Notes: generated by a model not told the origin, from the sequence alone. DNA of 34,256 nt from Chitinophaga pinensis (GCA_943324745.2 CALPMT020000034.1:1-34256), one strand, 5' to 3'; counted from the first letter of the stretch, positions 1 through 8,929 are shown. A program made the numbers and translations.

Positions 1-824
1 ATATCATTTTCTAGAAACCATTGTGCACCTAATAGATTTGGATTTTGTTTATTGAATGATATAACACCATTAAAATTTAATCCATGTATATTCACCTCTT
101 TTTTTTGAAATAATTCCATTTTTTCAGAAACTCCATGAAATGCTCCTGACAAATAAGATATAGTGTCTATAGGTAGGTTTTTACTGATCGATTTTGGATT
201 AGAAGACTTCAAAAAACCATTTCTAAAACCGGAATCAATCAAATATTTAACACCATCTATTTTAATATAAAACTCTCCTCTTTTCATTGAAATCTTCACT
301 TTTGTAAATGTATTCAACTCTTTTATTTGATTTAAATCACCGTAAATCGTAAGGTTCGAATCCGCATGATTGAAGTAAAACACACCTTGATTTAAAACAT
401 CATTCCCAAGAAGCCCTTGTATCGTATCTGATTTACATTCTGTTGATAAAGAAGAAAGTCTTGTCGATATAAGCCATTGATGATTATCCATTGCTATATT
501 ACCTAGGATTGTAGAATAGTACTTTCTATTTACACTTCCTTTTTGATTGTGGGCATCAATTACCCTCGAATTGAAAACTACGGGATACGCACCAATCAAC
601 GTACTATCAAAATCTGAAAAAACAACAGACTTAGCACCAGTATCGAAAATAAAATCACCCTTTTTTCCTCCAACTTCAGTATTGATAACAATCCAACCAT
701 CTACTACTTTATATGGAATATGAGTCGTGAATTTTCCTTCATATTGTCTTTTTGAGTATCCTTTGAAAATCAAACAAGAGGATAAGGATGAAAACATCAG
801 TAGGATTAATATTAATTTATTCAT
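1..824 (-). CDS. Lipoprotein retropepsin-like aspartic peptidase (3' end outside window)
   Basis: The reading frame is open from an ATG at 822-824 to the window edge, about 274 residues with no stop, so the C-terminus is missing. The N-terminus is a lipoprotein signal: a hydrophobic run ending LSSC, with the acylated Cys at residue 17. Two aspartic-peptidase motifs are visible, FDTGA (Asp61-Thr-Gly) and IDSGF (Asp197-Ser-Gly). This is the two-lobed arrangement of clan AA peptidases. The protein probably acts in the periplasm or at a membrane as a peptidase; the substrate is unknown. The start lies 2 bp after the stop of the alpha/beta hydrolase gene, so the two are very likely co-transcribed. 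The family call rests on the two DTG/DSG motifs and their spacing, not on a database search. Confidence 0.72.
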   Translation of the reverse strand, partial: MNKLILILLMFSSLSSCLIFKGYSKRQYEGKFTTHIPYKVVDGWIVINTEVGGKKGDFIFDTGAKSVVFSDFDSTLIGAYPVVFNSRVIDAHNQKGSVNRKYYSTILGNIAMDNHQWLISTRLSSLSTECKSDTIQGLLGNDVLNQGVFYFNHADSNLTIYGDLNQIKELNTFTKVKISMKRGEFYIKIDGVKYLIDSGFRNGFLKSSNPKSISKNLPIDTISYLSGAFHGVSEKMELFQKKEVNIHGLNFNGVISFNKQNPNLLGAQWFLEND

Positions 825-826
825 TG

Positions 827-1846
827 TTATTTCGTTAAAGTCCAATTTGTAAATGCATTGACCACCTCTACCCAGTATTTATCTTTATAATTAACTCTAC
901 CTTTTTCGTCTATTCCATAAAAATTATGTTCTCGATTCACATACCTTTTCAAGGTTAAATTTCCTTTTTTAGCACGATCAAAATAAACGGGTAGATAATC
1001 AGACAAAGCAGCAGAATTATCGTTTGTTCCATAAGCTACATAAATTGGAATTTCTAATTTTAATAGAATTTCTATTGTTGATTGAGCAAATGAATTCCAA
1101 TTTAAATATTCTGGATGTTCTTTCAAAAATTCAGGGTCATGTATTGCTTTATTAAATTCATAACGGTCATTAATTAAGCTATCTGCTTTACCCCAACTAA
1201 TTTTATTCGTTTCAGCATCTTTACGAATCCCTCGAATGATTTTCTCTACCCTTCCAAATGGATCGTAGGAGAATAATCCTAATTGCGTTATGTATTTGTT
1301 TTTACTTGCCAATACAACCGCTACATGTGTTCCTTGTGAATGTCCTGCAACAACCAATTTTCGTTTATCTACCCAAGTTTGTTTTCTCAAAAAAGCAATC
1401 ACTTTATTAGCTCTGGAGACATAATTATCCAAAACATCCGCTTGATAAAACGCTTTCAAAAAAACAGAAGCATTCGCTGTATCAGGAACATAGCAATAAT
1501 CCCTATTTAAATGATTTTCAGCGACACAAAAAGGTGTATTTGGCATTGATATTACCACTAAATGATACTGTTTTCGAATGCTATCCAAATTAAAATTAGC
1601 TATTCCACCTCCAAATAATTCTTTCTTTCCATTCAATTCAAAATACATGGGTAAAGGCATTGAACCTTGTAAAAAAAGTAAGACCGGTTTTTTACTTTTC
1701 AGTACTGTATCCGCCACCAAAAATTCAATCGTGTCATTTTTCACAGGTAATTGAAATCGAATTACTTCGTTATTGAACAGTTCTCTGGTTTGTGAGAAAG
1801 TGATGGAAGTGATAAAAAGAATGAATAGGATCAATATGATTTTCAT
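827..1846 (-). CDS. Secreted alpha/beta hydrolase
   Basis: This is a 339-residue protein with an N-terminal signal peptide (MKIILILFILFITSITFSQ), so it is exported. The nucleophile elbow GHSQG places the catalytic Ser at residue 170. Asp276 (in YGTNDN) and His307 (in REHNF) complete a plausible triad in the usual order. Start: a longer frame reaches 1876 but would overlap the end of the upstream ATPase gene, and the signal peptide begins exactly at the ATG at 1846, so 1846 is preferred. It sits 13 bp after the ATPase stop and 2 bp before the aspartic-peptidase start, forming an apparent three-gene operon. Substrate is unknown; the fold fits an esterase, lipase or peptidase-like hydrolase. Confidence 0.75.
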   Translation of the reverse strand: MKIILILFILFITSITFSQTRELFNNEVIRFQLPVKNDTIEFLVADTVLKSKKPVLLFLQGSMPLPMYFELNGKKELFGGGIANFNLDSIRKQYHLVVISMPNTPFCVAENHLNRDYCYVPDTANASVFLKAFYQADVLDNYVSRANKVIAFLRKQTWVDKRKLVVAGHSQGTHVAVVLASKNKYITQLGLFSYDPFGRVEKIIRGIRKDAETNKISWGKADSLINDRYEFNKAIHDPEFLKEHPEYLNWNSFAQSTIEILLKLEIPIYVAYGTNDNSAALSDYLPVYFDRAKKGNLTLKRYVNREHNFYGIDEKGRVNYKDKYWVEVVNAFTNWTLTK

Positions 1847-1859
1847 AAGTAATTTGTTT

Positions 1860-3050
1860 TTAATACAACAACCCAAATAAATACAAGGGAATCACATTTC
1901 CCATACCTATTTCAATGTCGTCTTTGACAATAAATGAATCTGAAACACCTTGAATTTGAACTTGTTTTTTATTTTTCCCTCCAACTTCAAAAGTGTATTT
2001 TTCATTCACTAAAAAATCTCCTTTTTCTGCTAAGTGAATCGGGTAAATACTATTCAGTTGATTGACAAAAAACGTTTCTCGATTATTTCCAACATTGTTG
2101 TTTTTCGGACTCAAAGTTACTGCTAAATTGGTATTATTCAGGTAAATTTTCTCTGGTTTGGTCAATATTCCAATTCCTTTATTTGGTTTATTTACCTGTT
2201 GAATTAACCGTGCACGTTCTAACAATTGCAGCGCATGTAAAAGTGTATTACGCGATACTCCAACAAGTTCACTCATTTTGGAAATATTAATTGTAAATGG
2301 AACAGATTGTGCAATTAACAATAACAATTTTTTAAGTTTTACTAATAAACCGTAATCTAAATCTTCCACCGCATGTAAATCTACTTCGATAATTAAATCT
2401 ATTGTATTTTTCACTTTTTGATGGTAGGAATCTACACCTTCCAAAAAATAAGGATAAGCCCCATGAGATAAGAAATCTTGAAAATATTTTAAAGGTCTTA
2501 TTTTCTGCATTAAATCTGCAGCAATCTCTGTATGATTGTTTACTATCTCTTCGAGTGTATAACTTGGTACATCCACTTTAGACAAGCCCAAAAACTCTCT
2601 AAAAGACAACTCTTTCAATATGTAATTAACAGATCGTCGACTCAAATCTGATTCAGATTTATACACTTCCAAAATAGAAGAAGAGGTAAAAACCACTTGT
2701 AAATCTGGAAAATCATCGTAGATCAACTTTATCTCGCGCGACCATTGCGGATATTTATGCACTTCATCTAACAACAAATAAGCCCCCCCTTGTTTTTCAA
2801 AAAAAGCAGCAAACCCATATAAATCATGTTCCAAAAAATACAAATCATCCATGGAAACATACACCACCGCTTTTTTTTCTGATTGTAGTTGTTTGGCATA
2901 CTGCAATAACAAAGTCGTTTTCCCTGTTCCTCTTGCTCCTTGCACGGAAATCAATTGATTCGACCAGTTAATTTGTCCGAATAGATAACGCTCAAACAAG
3001 GGTTTAAATCGATTTATTTTAGCAATACTTTTCGTTAATAGCGATTCCAT
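1860..3050 (-). CDS. AAA_14 / winged-helix / DUF4143 ATPase (paralog 1)
   Basis: This is a 396-residue protein of the AAA_14-DUF4143 family. Walker A is GARGTGKTT (residues 38-46) and Walker B is LLLDE (Asp95, Glu96). A winged-helix segment follows at about 252-286 (SELVGVSRNTLLHALQLLER). The C-terminal DUF4143 domain resembles a PD-(D/E)XK nuclease, with Asp345 and FEVGGK (Glu355, Lys359) and the usual C-terminus IPLYLFGLLY. The cellular role of this family is poorly understood; ATP binding and DNA contact are inferred from the domains. It heads an apparent operon with the hydrolase and the aspartic peptidase. A 33-bp tandem array carrying a perfect Bacteroidetes promoter starts 10 bp upstream of the ATG. 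Paralogs lie at 9354-10664 and 15190-16308. Confidence 0.85.
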   Translation of the reverse strand: MESLLTKSIAKINRFKPLFERYLFGQINWSNQLISVQGARGTGKTTLLLQYAKQLQSEKKAVVYVSMDDLYFLEHDLYGFAAFFEKQGGAYLLLDEVHKYPQWSREIKLIYDDFPDLQVVFTSSSILEVYKSESDLSRRSVNYILKELSFREFLGLSKVDVPSYTLEEIVNNHTEIAADLMQKIRPLKYFQDFLSHGAYPYFLEGVDSYHQKVKNTIDLIIEVDLHAVEDLDYGLLVKLKKLLLLIAQSVPFTINISKMSELVGVSRNTLLHALQLLERARLIQQVNKPNKGIGILTKPEKIYLNNTNLAVTLSPKNNNVGNNRETFFVNQLNSIYPIHLAEKGDFLVNEKYTFEVGGKNKKQVQIQGVSDSFIVKDDIEIGMGNVIPLYLFGLLY

Positions 3051-3059
3051 TACTTTTAA

Positions 3060-3158
3060 TTTTGTTAATCAATAACAACAAAAATAATTAAATTTTGTTA
3101 ATCACCAACAACAAAATAAACTAAAAAGTGTTAACATAAAACAACAAATTAAATCATT
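3060..3158. repeat. 33-bp tandem array at promoter of ATPase paralog 1
   Basis: Three units of 33 bp lie at 3060-3092, 3093-3125 and 3126-3158. The third is more degenerate and runs into the 3' end of the neighbouring S9/DUF5686 gene. The conserved core is TTTTGTTAATCA followed by an AACAACAAA block. Each unit holds an inverted repeat: TTGTTA-N5-TAACAA in unit 1 (3062-3078), TTGTT-N7-AACAA in unit 2 (3095-3111) and TGTT-N7-AACA in unit 3. The array begins 10 bp upstream of the ATPase start codon. Confidence 0.85.
3079..3108 (-). promoter_or_regulatory. Bacteroidetes-type promoter inside the 33-bp array
   Basis: On the minus strand the sequence reads TTG (3106-3108), a 19-bp spacer, then TATTTTTG (3079-3086). 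This is an exact match to the Bacteroidetes primary-sigma consensus TTG-N19-TAnnTTTG. The predicted start point, near 3072, falls inside the palindrome of array unit 1, and the palindrome of unit 2 overlaps the -33 box. A protein bound to the repeats would therefore be expected to block transcription of the ATPase operon. Confidence 0.6.
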
Positions 3159-6100
3159 TTCTTGACCCCTATTCTCACTTGAGGAACCAATTTCTCCCCT
3201 ACTTTATACGATGCAACGAAGTCAACTCGAAACACTTTAAACAAATTATCTACCCCAAGAAACACCTCTTGGTAATTTCGTTTTCCAGAAGTATAAATGG
3301 CATTGAAACCAACCACTTCTCCTAAATGCAAACGGTTTACTAATGGAACTTTCGCTGTCAACACACCTAAAAAACGATGTTGTGCATGCAGTTCCAAATA
3401 TGCATCATTGGTACTAAAGGAATAATAGCTTAACGCATTAAAAGAGTTTAATTGATTACGATTGTTATCTCCTACCCCTTCAAAAGTTCCGTTTTTAAGA
3501 ATATGGGTTTGATTTCCATTGAAATGTTTGTAATCGATGAAGTACATATTTTTTTTATTCAAGAAACCACCTGCTATCACATCGATATTAAATTTCCCCC
3601 AATAACCAAATTTCATGGATTTTCCAACACCTAATTCTACATGTGTATAACCAACCGAACTACCTAAGGTTTTAATTCCTTGTTCCGCATTCCAATACAT
3701 CGTTGGATAACGCGAACCAATTGGTCTACGATACCTACCGTACAATAACTCATAACGTTCCCCGAAAGTATAAGATCCCGAAGTACGTAAAACAAACGCA
3801 TTGTGCTGTTTAAACGCCAGAGAATCATTTTGAGGCGCTAAAGGATTGTTGGAAGTCCAATGTTCAGGCATATTTGGAATCCACCATTGTTGACTGTGAT
3901 TGACCAATGCGTTACGCTGCGCATATTCAAGTTGTACTTTGATCTGAGGACCCGAAACTAACACATCTGAATAATTAATATTCACCGCCGTTTTCTCATA
4001 CAATTTCATGTAATTTTCACGTCCTAATAAGGTATACAAACTATTTACAAAAGGAAAAATAGGAGCCTCATTATTATATTGGTAAATATACTTTTCTGCG
4101 CTTATCGACCATTTTCGTTGATTGTCAAAATCAAATTTACCAAAATTGATTTTTCCGTAAAATTTCTTGGAATCCGTTCCATACCTTGTTGTAAAATTCA
4201 AAAACTTTCTCACCCCATCCATTCCATAAAAATAATCAACTGCCTGCGTGTCTTTCGTCACAGATTTAGAGAACTGAAAATTCAACGTATTATTCCAACC
4301 TTCAACAGTATTGTAATTAATTTTCGGCAAAAGTGCTGACATACTAAAATTCACTTTTCCACCCCTCTCATACCCACTTAAAAACAACTTTCCGAGTGTC
4401 ATTTTATTTCTACGACTCAAATAGGTGGAATCAATTTTGTAAACAGTATCTTTCTTAACACTTTGCTTTTGATTGTACTTTTGCTCTTCTTGCGTCAATA
4501 GTACAGGTCGATTTTTATCCCAATAAACAGAATCCTTTTTCACAGCATCTTCCGCTACGGCAAACACTTGTTTATGAAAGAATTTTTTCGGAAAACGTTT
4601 ATTTAGTTGGTAATTATAAAATGTACCTACATTCACTAAACCTGCACTAAATCCAAAAATCTTGATACGCGCATTGGATTTAATAGACAAAGGAACACTT
4701 ACAGTATCATTAATGAATCCATAGGTCTGTTTAAAATATAAAGTATCAATAAAATTTAATCCTTGTCTTTTGGTTACAAATAAATCTGCACTATGAATAT
4801 TGAAACTTTGATCTTGAATATAGATATACCCTTCATAAACATAATCTGAATGATTACGTGGGGTTACTTTGATTTTATACACTTTGTTCCCATCTTCTTC
4901 AAAGGATGATTCTAACTTGTATTTGTATAATAAAATACCACCATCACCAATCGGTGATACAAATTGATTTTCTGTATAACCAGTTAATACAGAAGAATTT
5001 TCATACAAATTTAGTTGCACATTCCCCACTCGATTATTACTATAGCCATGTTTAACACCCGCTACTCTCGAGGACTTCATCTCTTCCTTATAATTATCCG
5101 GACGTTGGAAATGAAAAGAAGCAACCGATTCAGAAAAACCGATTAACCCTAAATCCGTTGAATCTGGCATTTCAGCTTTCATAAATTTCGGAACTTTTTT
5201 AGGTATTGAATCCAAACGTTCTACCCCTTTAATATACACATCTACGGAATAATTATCGAGTAGTTTATTATATACAGGGCGACGTTGATTTGCTTTTTTA
5301 ATGATCTCGTATCCATAATTTTTATTGTTTTTATGGATTACAGCAGTTTCTAATTCTTTGTCTTGCGTTTGTAAAACAATGGCGATATTGGAAATACGCG
5401 TTTTGGAACCTATCGCATATTTTTCGGTTTTATAGCCGATGGAACGAACGACCAAAGTAGGATTTTGTCCTTGTCTCAAGTCTAAGGTAAACTCCCCCAT
5501 TAAATTTGTCACCGTTCCGTTCGAAGATCTTTCTACTAATACATTGGCGTACGGAATTACATCTCCTTTTGCGTCCACCACTTTTCCTGAGATAGTCAAA
5601 TACTCTTCTTTGACTCCTAATGCTTGCATCGCAAATGCAACTTTAAATGCCTCATCTTTGATTGCCCCATAACGCCCCGAAGAACCACCATGTCCAGCAC
5701 TCATATTTGTTTTTAGCAATAACCAATTGGTATCCGTTTTCAACTCACGTAAACGCGCAGTGTATTGCGCTGCTGCCCAGAAAGGAACACGACTATCGTT
5801 ATATCCATTTGTAACCAATATAGATGGATAATTTTGGTGCTTAATATTATGCAATGGACTATACGACTTGATGTAATCGTATTCTTTTTTGATATAAGGA
5901 TTTCCAATTTCGTCGAAATGCGCTTTGATGTTAGGCCACAAGGTATCTAACATATCTTCTAAGGTATTCACAAAGGGTACATCGGCAATGATTGCTCCAT
6001 AGATTTCTGGTCGTTCGTTTGCGATACCTCCCATCAACAAACCACCAGCACTTCCCCCTTGCGCGACAACACGTTTCGCTTTCGTGTATTTCGCATCGAT

Positions 6101-7708
6101 TAAATATTGCGTAGCATCTACAAAATCGTGGATGGTATTTTCTTTTTTGAGTAACATCCCATCTTTGTGCCACCAATCCCCTAAAATACTTTCTCCACGT
6201 GGATGGGCTAAGGCATACACAAAACCTCTTTTTAAATACAATAAGGATGTCGGATTAAAGGTTGGAGATTGATTCATCCCATAACAACCGTAGCCTGTAA
6301 TATACAAAGGATTAGAACCATCGCGTTTTAGGGTTTTCTTATACACCAAATCTACCGGAATTTTCTTTCCATCGCGTGAAGGTGCCCATACACGTTCGGT
6401 AACATAATCATCTGGATTATATCCTTGCAATGTATCCACTTCCTTCACTTTATACGTATTGGTTTTCAAATCATACCTATAGGTAATTCCTTGTGTTTTC
6501 ATGGAAGAAAATCCAAATTCAATCGCAAACGTATCTTTCATTTTTAAATTGGAAAAATACATGACACCTGTAGAATCAATTTCAGGAATTCGTGTAATTT
6601 TCTTCGATTTCAAGTGGAATATCAATAATTCTTTACGGGCATTTTTTCTTCTCGAAATATATAAATTCCCCATTTTATGTGTCGCACTAAGTAACACGCT
6701 CCCTTTTTCTTCCGGGAAAACAATATGTTCTTTTTTATCCGTTAGTAAATTCACTTCTTTAATTAAAAAATCAGGTGCTTTTTCGTTGGTAAAGACATTA
6801 AACCCTTCTCCAGAATAATGATCAATTTCTGTTCTAACTTTAGGTTTTTCACTATACAATTTAACCACTTTTGTTAAATCCCCCTTTAAATCAACCGCAA
6901 AAATATCTCCGGTATGGTTCATAAAACTATTCTCAATCAACAAATAACGCTTGGAAAAAGTGGTGGACATACTCAAAGGAGCACCTCGGTTATCCATGCT
7001 TTCATAAATTTTGACATCCTGAATAGTATCTGTACCAAGGACATGCAAAAAGACTTGATTACCCAATTTATGTTGCGCATCCTTTTTCATGTAATACACC
7101 GATTTATTATCTTTTATCAACACAAATGAACCAACATTTGCGATTTGTTCTTTAAATACACTGTCCTTATCGATGTGTTTAAAATAAAGCGTTCCAAAAT
7201 CTCCTCCTTCGGTATTAACAGCGTATGCTAAAAGTGAATGATCGTTCGAAATTTGAACATTTTGCAATTGAAAGAACCCCAATTCTTTTTGTAATTCATT
7301 TGCATTCAGATATACTTGTTCTACTGCATTTGTATCCCCTTTTTTACGACAATACAAGGGATGTTCTTGATCCGGAATGTTGCGCGAATAATAGTAATAA
7401 ATACTGTCTTTTTCATACGTTGTTTTATGATTTTCCTTCATCATCGCACGCATTTCTTCAAACATTTTTTTCTGCAAAATGGCTGATGGCTTCATTTTCA
7501 GATCCGCGTAAGTGTTTTCCTCATTTAGGTAATTAATAACTTCCGGAGCATCTTTTGTCCGCATCCAATAATAATTTTGCAACACACTATCGCCATGTGT
7601 GACATAGTAATAGGGGATTTTCTTTGCTATAGGAAAGTCTTTTTCTTGGGAGAATATAAAAAACGGTAGTGCTAGGAATAAGCAAACGAATAGCTTCAAT
7701 TTTGTCAT
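3149..7708 (-). CDS. S9 oligopeptidase fused to CarboxypepD-like and DUF5686-type outer-membrane module
   Basis: This 1519-residue exported protein starts with a signal peptide (MTKLKLFVCLFLALPFFIFSQ). The frame could extend to 7792, but the signal peptide fixes the start at 7708. Residues 20-700 are an S9A prolyl oligopeptidase/oligopeptidase B-like peptidase: a propeller-like N-terminal part, then a hydrolase domain with GGSAGG (Ser553), NDSRVP (Asp638) and GHGG (His673). A carboxypeptidase-D regulatory-like domain begins near residue 705 (ISGKVVDAKGDVIPYANVLV). The remainder, to about 1519, resembles DUF5686 proteins, with a C-terminal run of alternating barrel strands. The two halves are normally separate proteins of about 700 and 830 residues; here they share one uninterrupted frame. 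If the barrel sits in the outer membrane, the peptidase probably faces the periplasm (inference). Confidence 0.82.
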   Translation of the reverse strand: MTKLKLFVCLFLALPFFIFSQEKDFPIAKKIPYYYVTHGDSVLQNYYWMRTKDAPEVINYLNEENTYADLKMKPSAILQKKMFEEMRAMMKENHKTTYEKDSIYYYYSRNIPDQEHPLYCRKKGDTNAVEQVYLNANELQKELGFFQLQNVQISNDHSLLAYAVNTEGGDFGTLYFKHIDKDSVFKEQIANVGSFVLIKDNKSVYYMKKDAQHKLGNQVFLHVLGTDTIQDVKIYESMDNRGAPLSMSTTFSKRYLLIENSFMNHTGDIFAVDLKGDLTKVVKLYSEKPKVRTEIDHYSGEGFNVFTNEKAPDFLIKEVNLLTDKKEHIVFPEEKGSVLLSATHKMGNLYISRRKNARKELLIFHLKSKKITRIPEIDSTGVMYFSNLKMKDTFAIEFGFSSMKTQGITYRYDLKTNTYKVKEVDTLQGYNPDDYVTERVWAPSRDGKKIPVDLVYKKTLKRDGSNPLYITGYGCYGMNQSPTFNPTSLLYLKRGFVYALAHPRGESILGDWWHKDGMLLKKENTIHDFVDATQYLIDAKYTKAKRVVAQGGSAGGLLMGGIANERPEIYGAIIADVPFVNTLEDMLDTLWPNIKAHFDEIGNPYIKKEYDYIKSYSPLHNIKHQNYPSILVTNGYNDSRVPFWAAAQYTARLRELKTDTNWLLLKTNMSAGHGGSSGRYGAIKDEAFKVAFAMQALGVKEEYLTISGKVVDAKGDVIPYANVLVERSSNGTVTNLMGEFTLDLRQGQNPTLVVRSIGYKTEKYAIGSKTRISNIAIVLQTQDKELETAVIHKNNKNYGYEIIKKANQRRPVYNKLLDNYSVDVYIKGVERLDSIPKKVPKFMKAEMPDSTDLGLIGFSESVASFHFQRPDNYKEEMKSSRVAGVKHGYSNNRVGNVQLNLYENSSVLTGYTENQFVSPIGDGGILLYKYKLESSFEEDGNKVYKIKVTPRNHSDYVYEGYIYIQDQSFNIHSADLFVTKRQGLNFIDTLYFKQTYGFINDTVSVPLSIKSNARIKIFGFSAGLVNVGTFYNYQLNKRFPKKFFHKQVFAVAEDAVKKDSVYWDKNRPVLLTQEEQKYNQKQSVKKDTVYKIDSTYLSRRNKMTLGKLFLSGYERGGKVNFSMSALLPKINYNTVEGWNNTLNFQFSKSVTKDTQAVDYFYGMDGVRKFLNFTTRYGTDSKKFYGKINFGKFDFDNQRKWSISAEKYIYQYNNEAPIFPFVNSLYTLLGRENYMKLYEKTAVNINYSDVLVSGPQIKVQLEYAQRNALVNHSQQWWIPNMPEHWTSNNPLAPQNDSLAFKQHNAFVLRTSGSYTFGERYELLYGRYRRPIGSRYPTMYWNAEQGIKTLGSSVGYTHVELGVGKSMKFGYWGKFNIDVIAGGFLNKKNMYFIDYKHFNGNQTHILKNGTFEGVGDNNRNQLNSFNALSYYSFSTNDAYLELHAQHRFLGVLTAKVPLVNRLHLGEVVGFNAIYTSGKRNYQEVFLGVDNLFKVFRVDFVASYKVGEKLVPQVRIGVKKMI

Positions 7709-7802
7709 AGTATTTTTAGTTAGGGTTACTACCCCAAAATGAATGTGATGCCTGTTCATTCGTGTAGCCTTCGCTACGACACCACCATTCATTGAGGTTT
7801 AA

Positions 7803-7922
7803 GGGAATCTCTAAAAAATGCTTTTTTTTCGTTCAACTTCAAAATTAAACTCCTCATTTACTTAAGTAAACTGCGGGTTTAATTTATTGTTTGCCTCAAA
7901 AAATCTAATTTTTAGAACTCCC
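7803..7922 (+). repeat. Structured ~120-bp palindromic element, copy A
   Basis: This is a nested imperfect inverted repeat between two minus-strand genes. The outer arms are CTAAAAA (7811-7817) and TTTTTAG (7909-7915). The middle arms are AAATTAAAC (7842-7850) and GTTTAATTT (7877-7885). The inner palindrome is TTTACTTAAGTAAA (7857-7870), and the internal loop is TCCTCA against CTGCGG. The same element occurs inverted at 32763-32880. Over 88 aligned bases with no gaps I count about 15 differences, several of which are paired changes that keep the stems intact. It ends 5 bp from the stop of the DUF6624-like gene. It could be a MITE/REP-like mobile repeat, a terminator or a structured RNA. Confidence 0.75.
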
Positions 7923-7926
7923 ATTT

Positions 7927-8904
7927 TTATTTAGAGATTAATTTTAATAATTCAGGAAGGTCTTTTTTGTATTGTTCTAAATCCCATGCGATTCCAAAAT
8001 AGGATGCATATTGTGCTAAGGGCTCTAAACCTACACTTGCTCTTAAATTATCCACATTATCAGGGTCTTTCAATGCAATTACATAATAGGTTCCATCCTC
8101 TTTTCTACCGATTTGACTTCCGTAAATTTGTGGATTTCCCAAACCAAGCGCAACGCGATCTTCTAGTAATGCTAACGATGAAGCTTTTGCATTTCCTTTT
8201 TGTACTGCATCTCGCATCATTGGCAGGTACTTTTGTTGCGTTTTTAAATCGGAATGTTGGATTACTAAGAATAAAGTTGAATTTCCCTCTCCTCCAACAA
8301 CATCAGCACCTAACCATCCACGTTTATCTAATATTTTACGGATGACTTTTAAATTTGCTTTATCTGTTTTTTGAATCTTCTTCCAATGTGCTTTCATCTC
8401 ATTCGAATTCATTCCAAATTGTTTATCAATGCTATCCAATTGTTGGCGGTATAACTGATCCGTATGATGGATTTCTTTTAACGTTGCAATTAATGGTCGG
8501 TCGTACTCTTTCTCACGAACTTCTTGTTTTGCTTTTAGTGTATTCAAAGACGCTTTCCAACGAACATCTGCATGCATTGGCGCAAAATATGCATCGTTGA
8601 TTAGATTTATTGTATCTACGAATAAATCTCTAGAAATCATTCGATTCAAGTGATAAAACGCACTATCCATTCTACCAGCCTGTGCATTTGCCGCTCCTGC
8701 TTGATATCTGTGATTCGGAGTTGCTTTCCATTCGTAATAGGAAAAAGCAGTCGTGTAATTATCAGCTGCTTCGTTGTATTTTTTTACTTTGAACATGGAA
8801 TCAGCAATTCCAGCATATTCCGCATATTTCTGTTGATTTATTTGTGCCCATGAAAGCGAACTTACAAGTAGACTTACCAAAAAGATTTTTATTCTCATTT
8901 TCAT
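7927..8904 (-). CDS. Exported DUF6624-like protein (paralog 1)
   Basis: This is a 325-residue protein with a signal peptide ending SLSWAQ. An N-terminal helical, TPR-like region (residues 25-120) precedes a C-terminal domain with the DUF6624 pattern: HHTDQLYR, then RGWLGADVVGGEG, LVIQHSD, QKGNAKASSLALLEDR and GNPQIYGSQ. Its biochemical function is unknown. Two further exported proteins in this window (10838-11809 and 11829-12812) follow the same layout, so it belongs to a local paralog group. A -7 box TAGTTTTG (minus strand, 8922-8929), with a T-rich -33 region, lies 18 bp upstream of the start. The structured palindromic element lies just past its stop codon. Confidence 0.75.
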   Translation of the reverse strand: MKMRIKIFLVSLLVSSLSWAQINQQKYAEYAGIADSMFKVKKYNEAADNYTTAFSYYEWKATPNHRYQAGAANAQAGRMDSAFYHLNRMISRDLFVDTINLINDAYFAPMHADVRWKASLNTLKAKQEVREKEYDRPLIATLKEIHHTDQLYRQQLDSIDKQFGMNSNEMKAHWKKIQKTDKANLKVIRKILDKRGWLGADVVGGEGNSTLFLVIQHSDLKTQQKYLPMMRDAVQKGNAKASSLALLEDRVALGLGNPQIYGSQIGRKEDGTYYVIALKDPDNVDNLRASVGLEPLAQYASYFGIAWDLEQYKKDLPELLKLISK

Positions 8905-8921
8905 ACTATTTATTTAGGTTA

Positions 8922-8929
8922 CAAAACTA
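8922..8929 (-). promoter_or_regulatory. -7 promoter box for the DUF6624-like gene
   Basis: The minus strand reads TAGTTTTG, matching TAnnTTTG. Nineteen bases further upstream is a T run rather than a clear TTG. The box is 18 bp from the ATG at 8904, a typical spacing for the short leaders of this phylum. Confidence 0.4.

Noticed and set aside
5931-6176. Overlapping 81-residue frame inside the S9 peptidase gene
   Set aside because: It is a shadow frame of the catalytic region, with no start signal or domain.
7803-7922. 6S RNA gene
   Set aside because: The element is shorter than 6S RNA and present twice in opposite orientations, so a dispersed repeat fits better.
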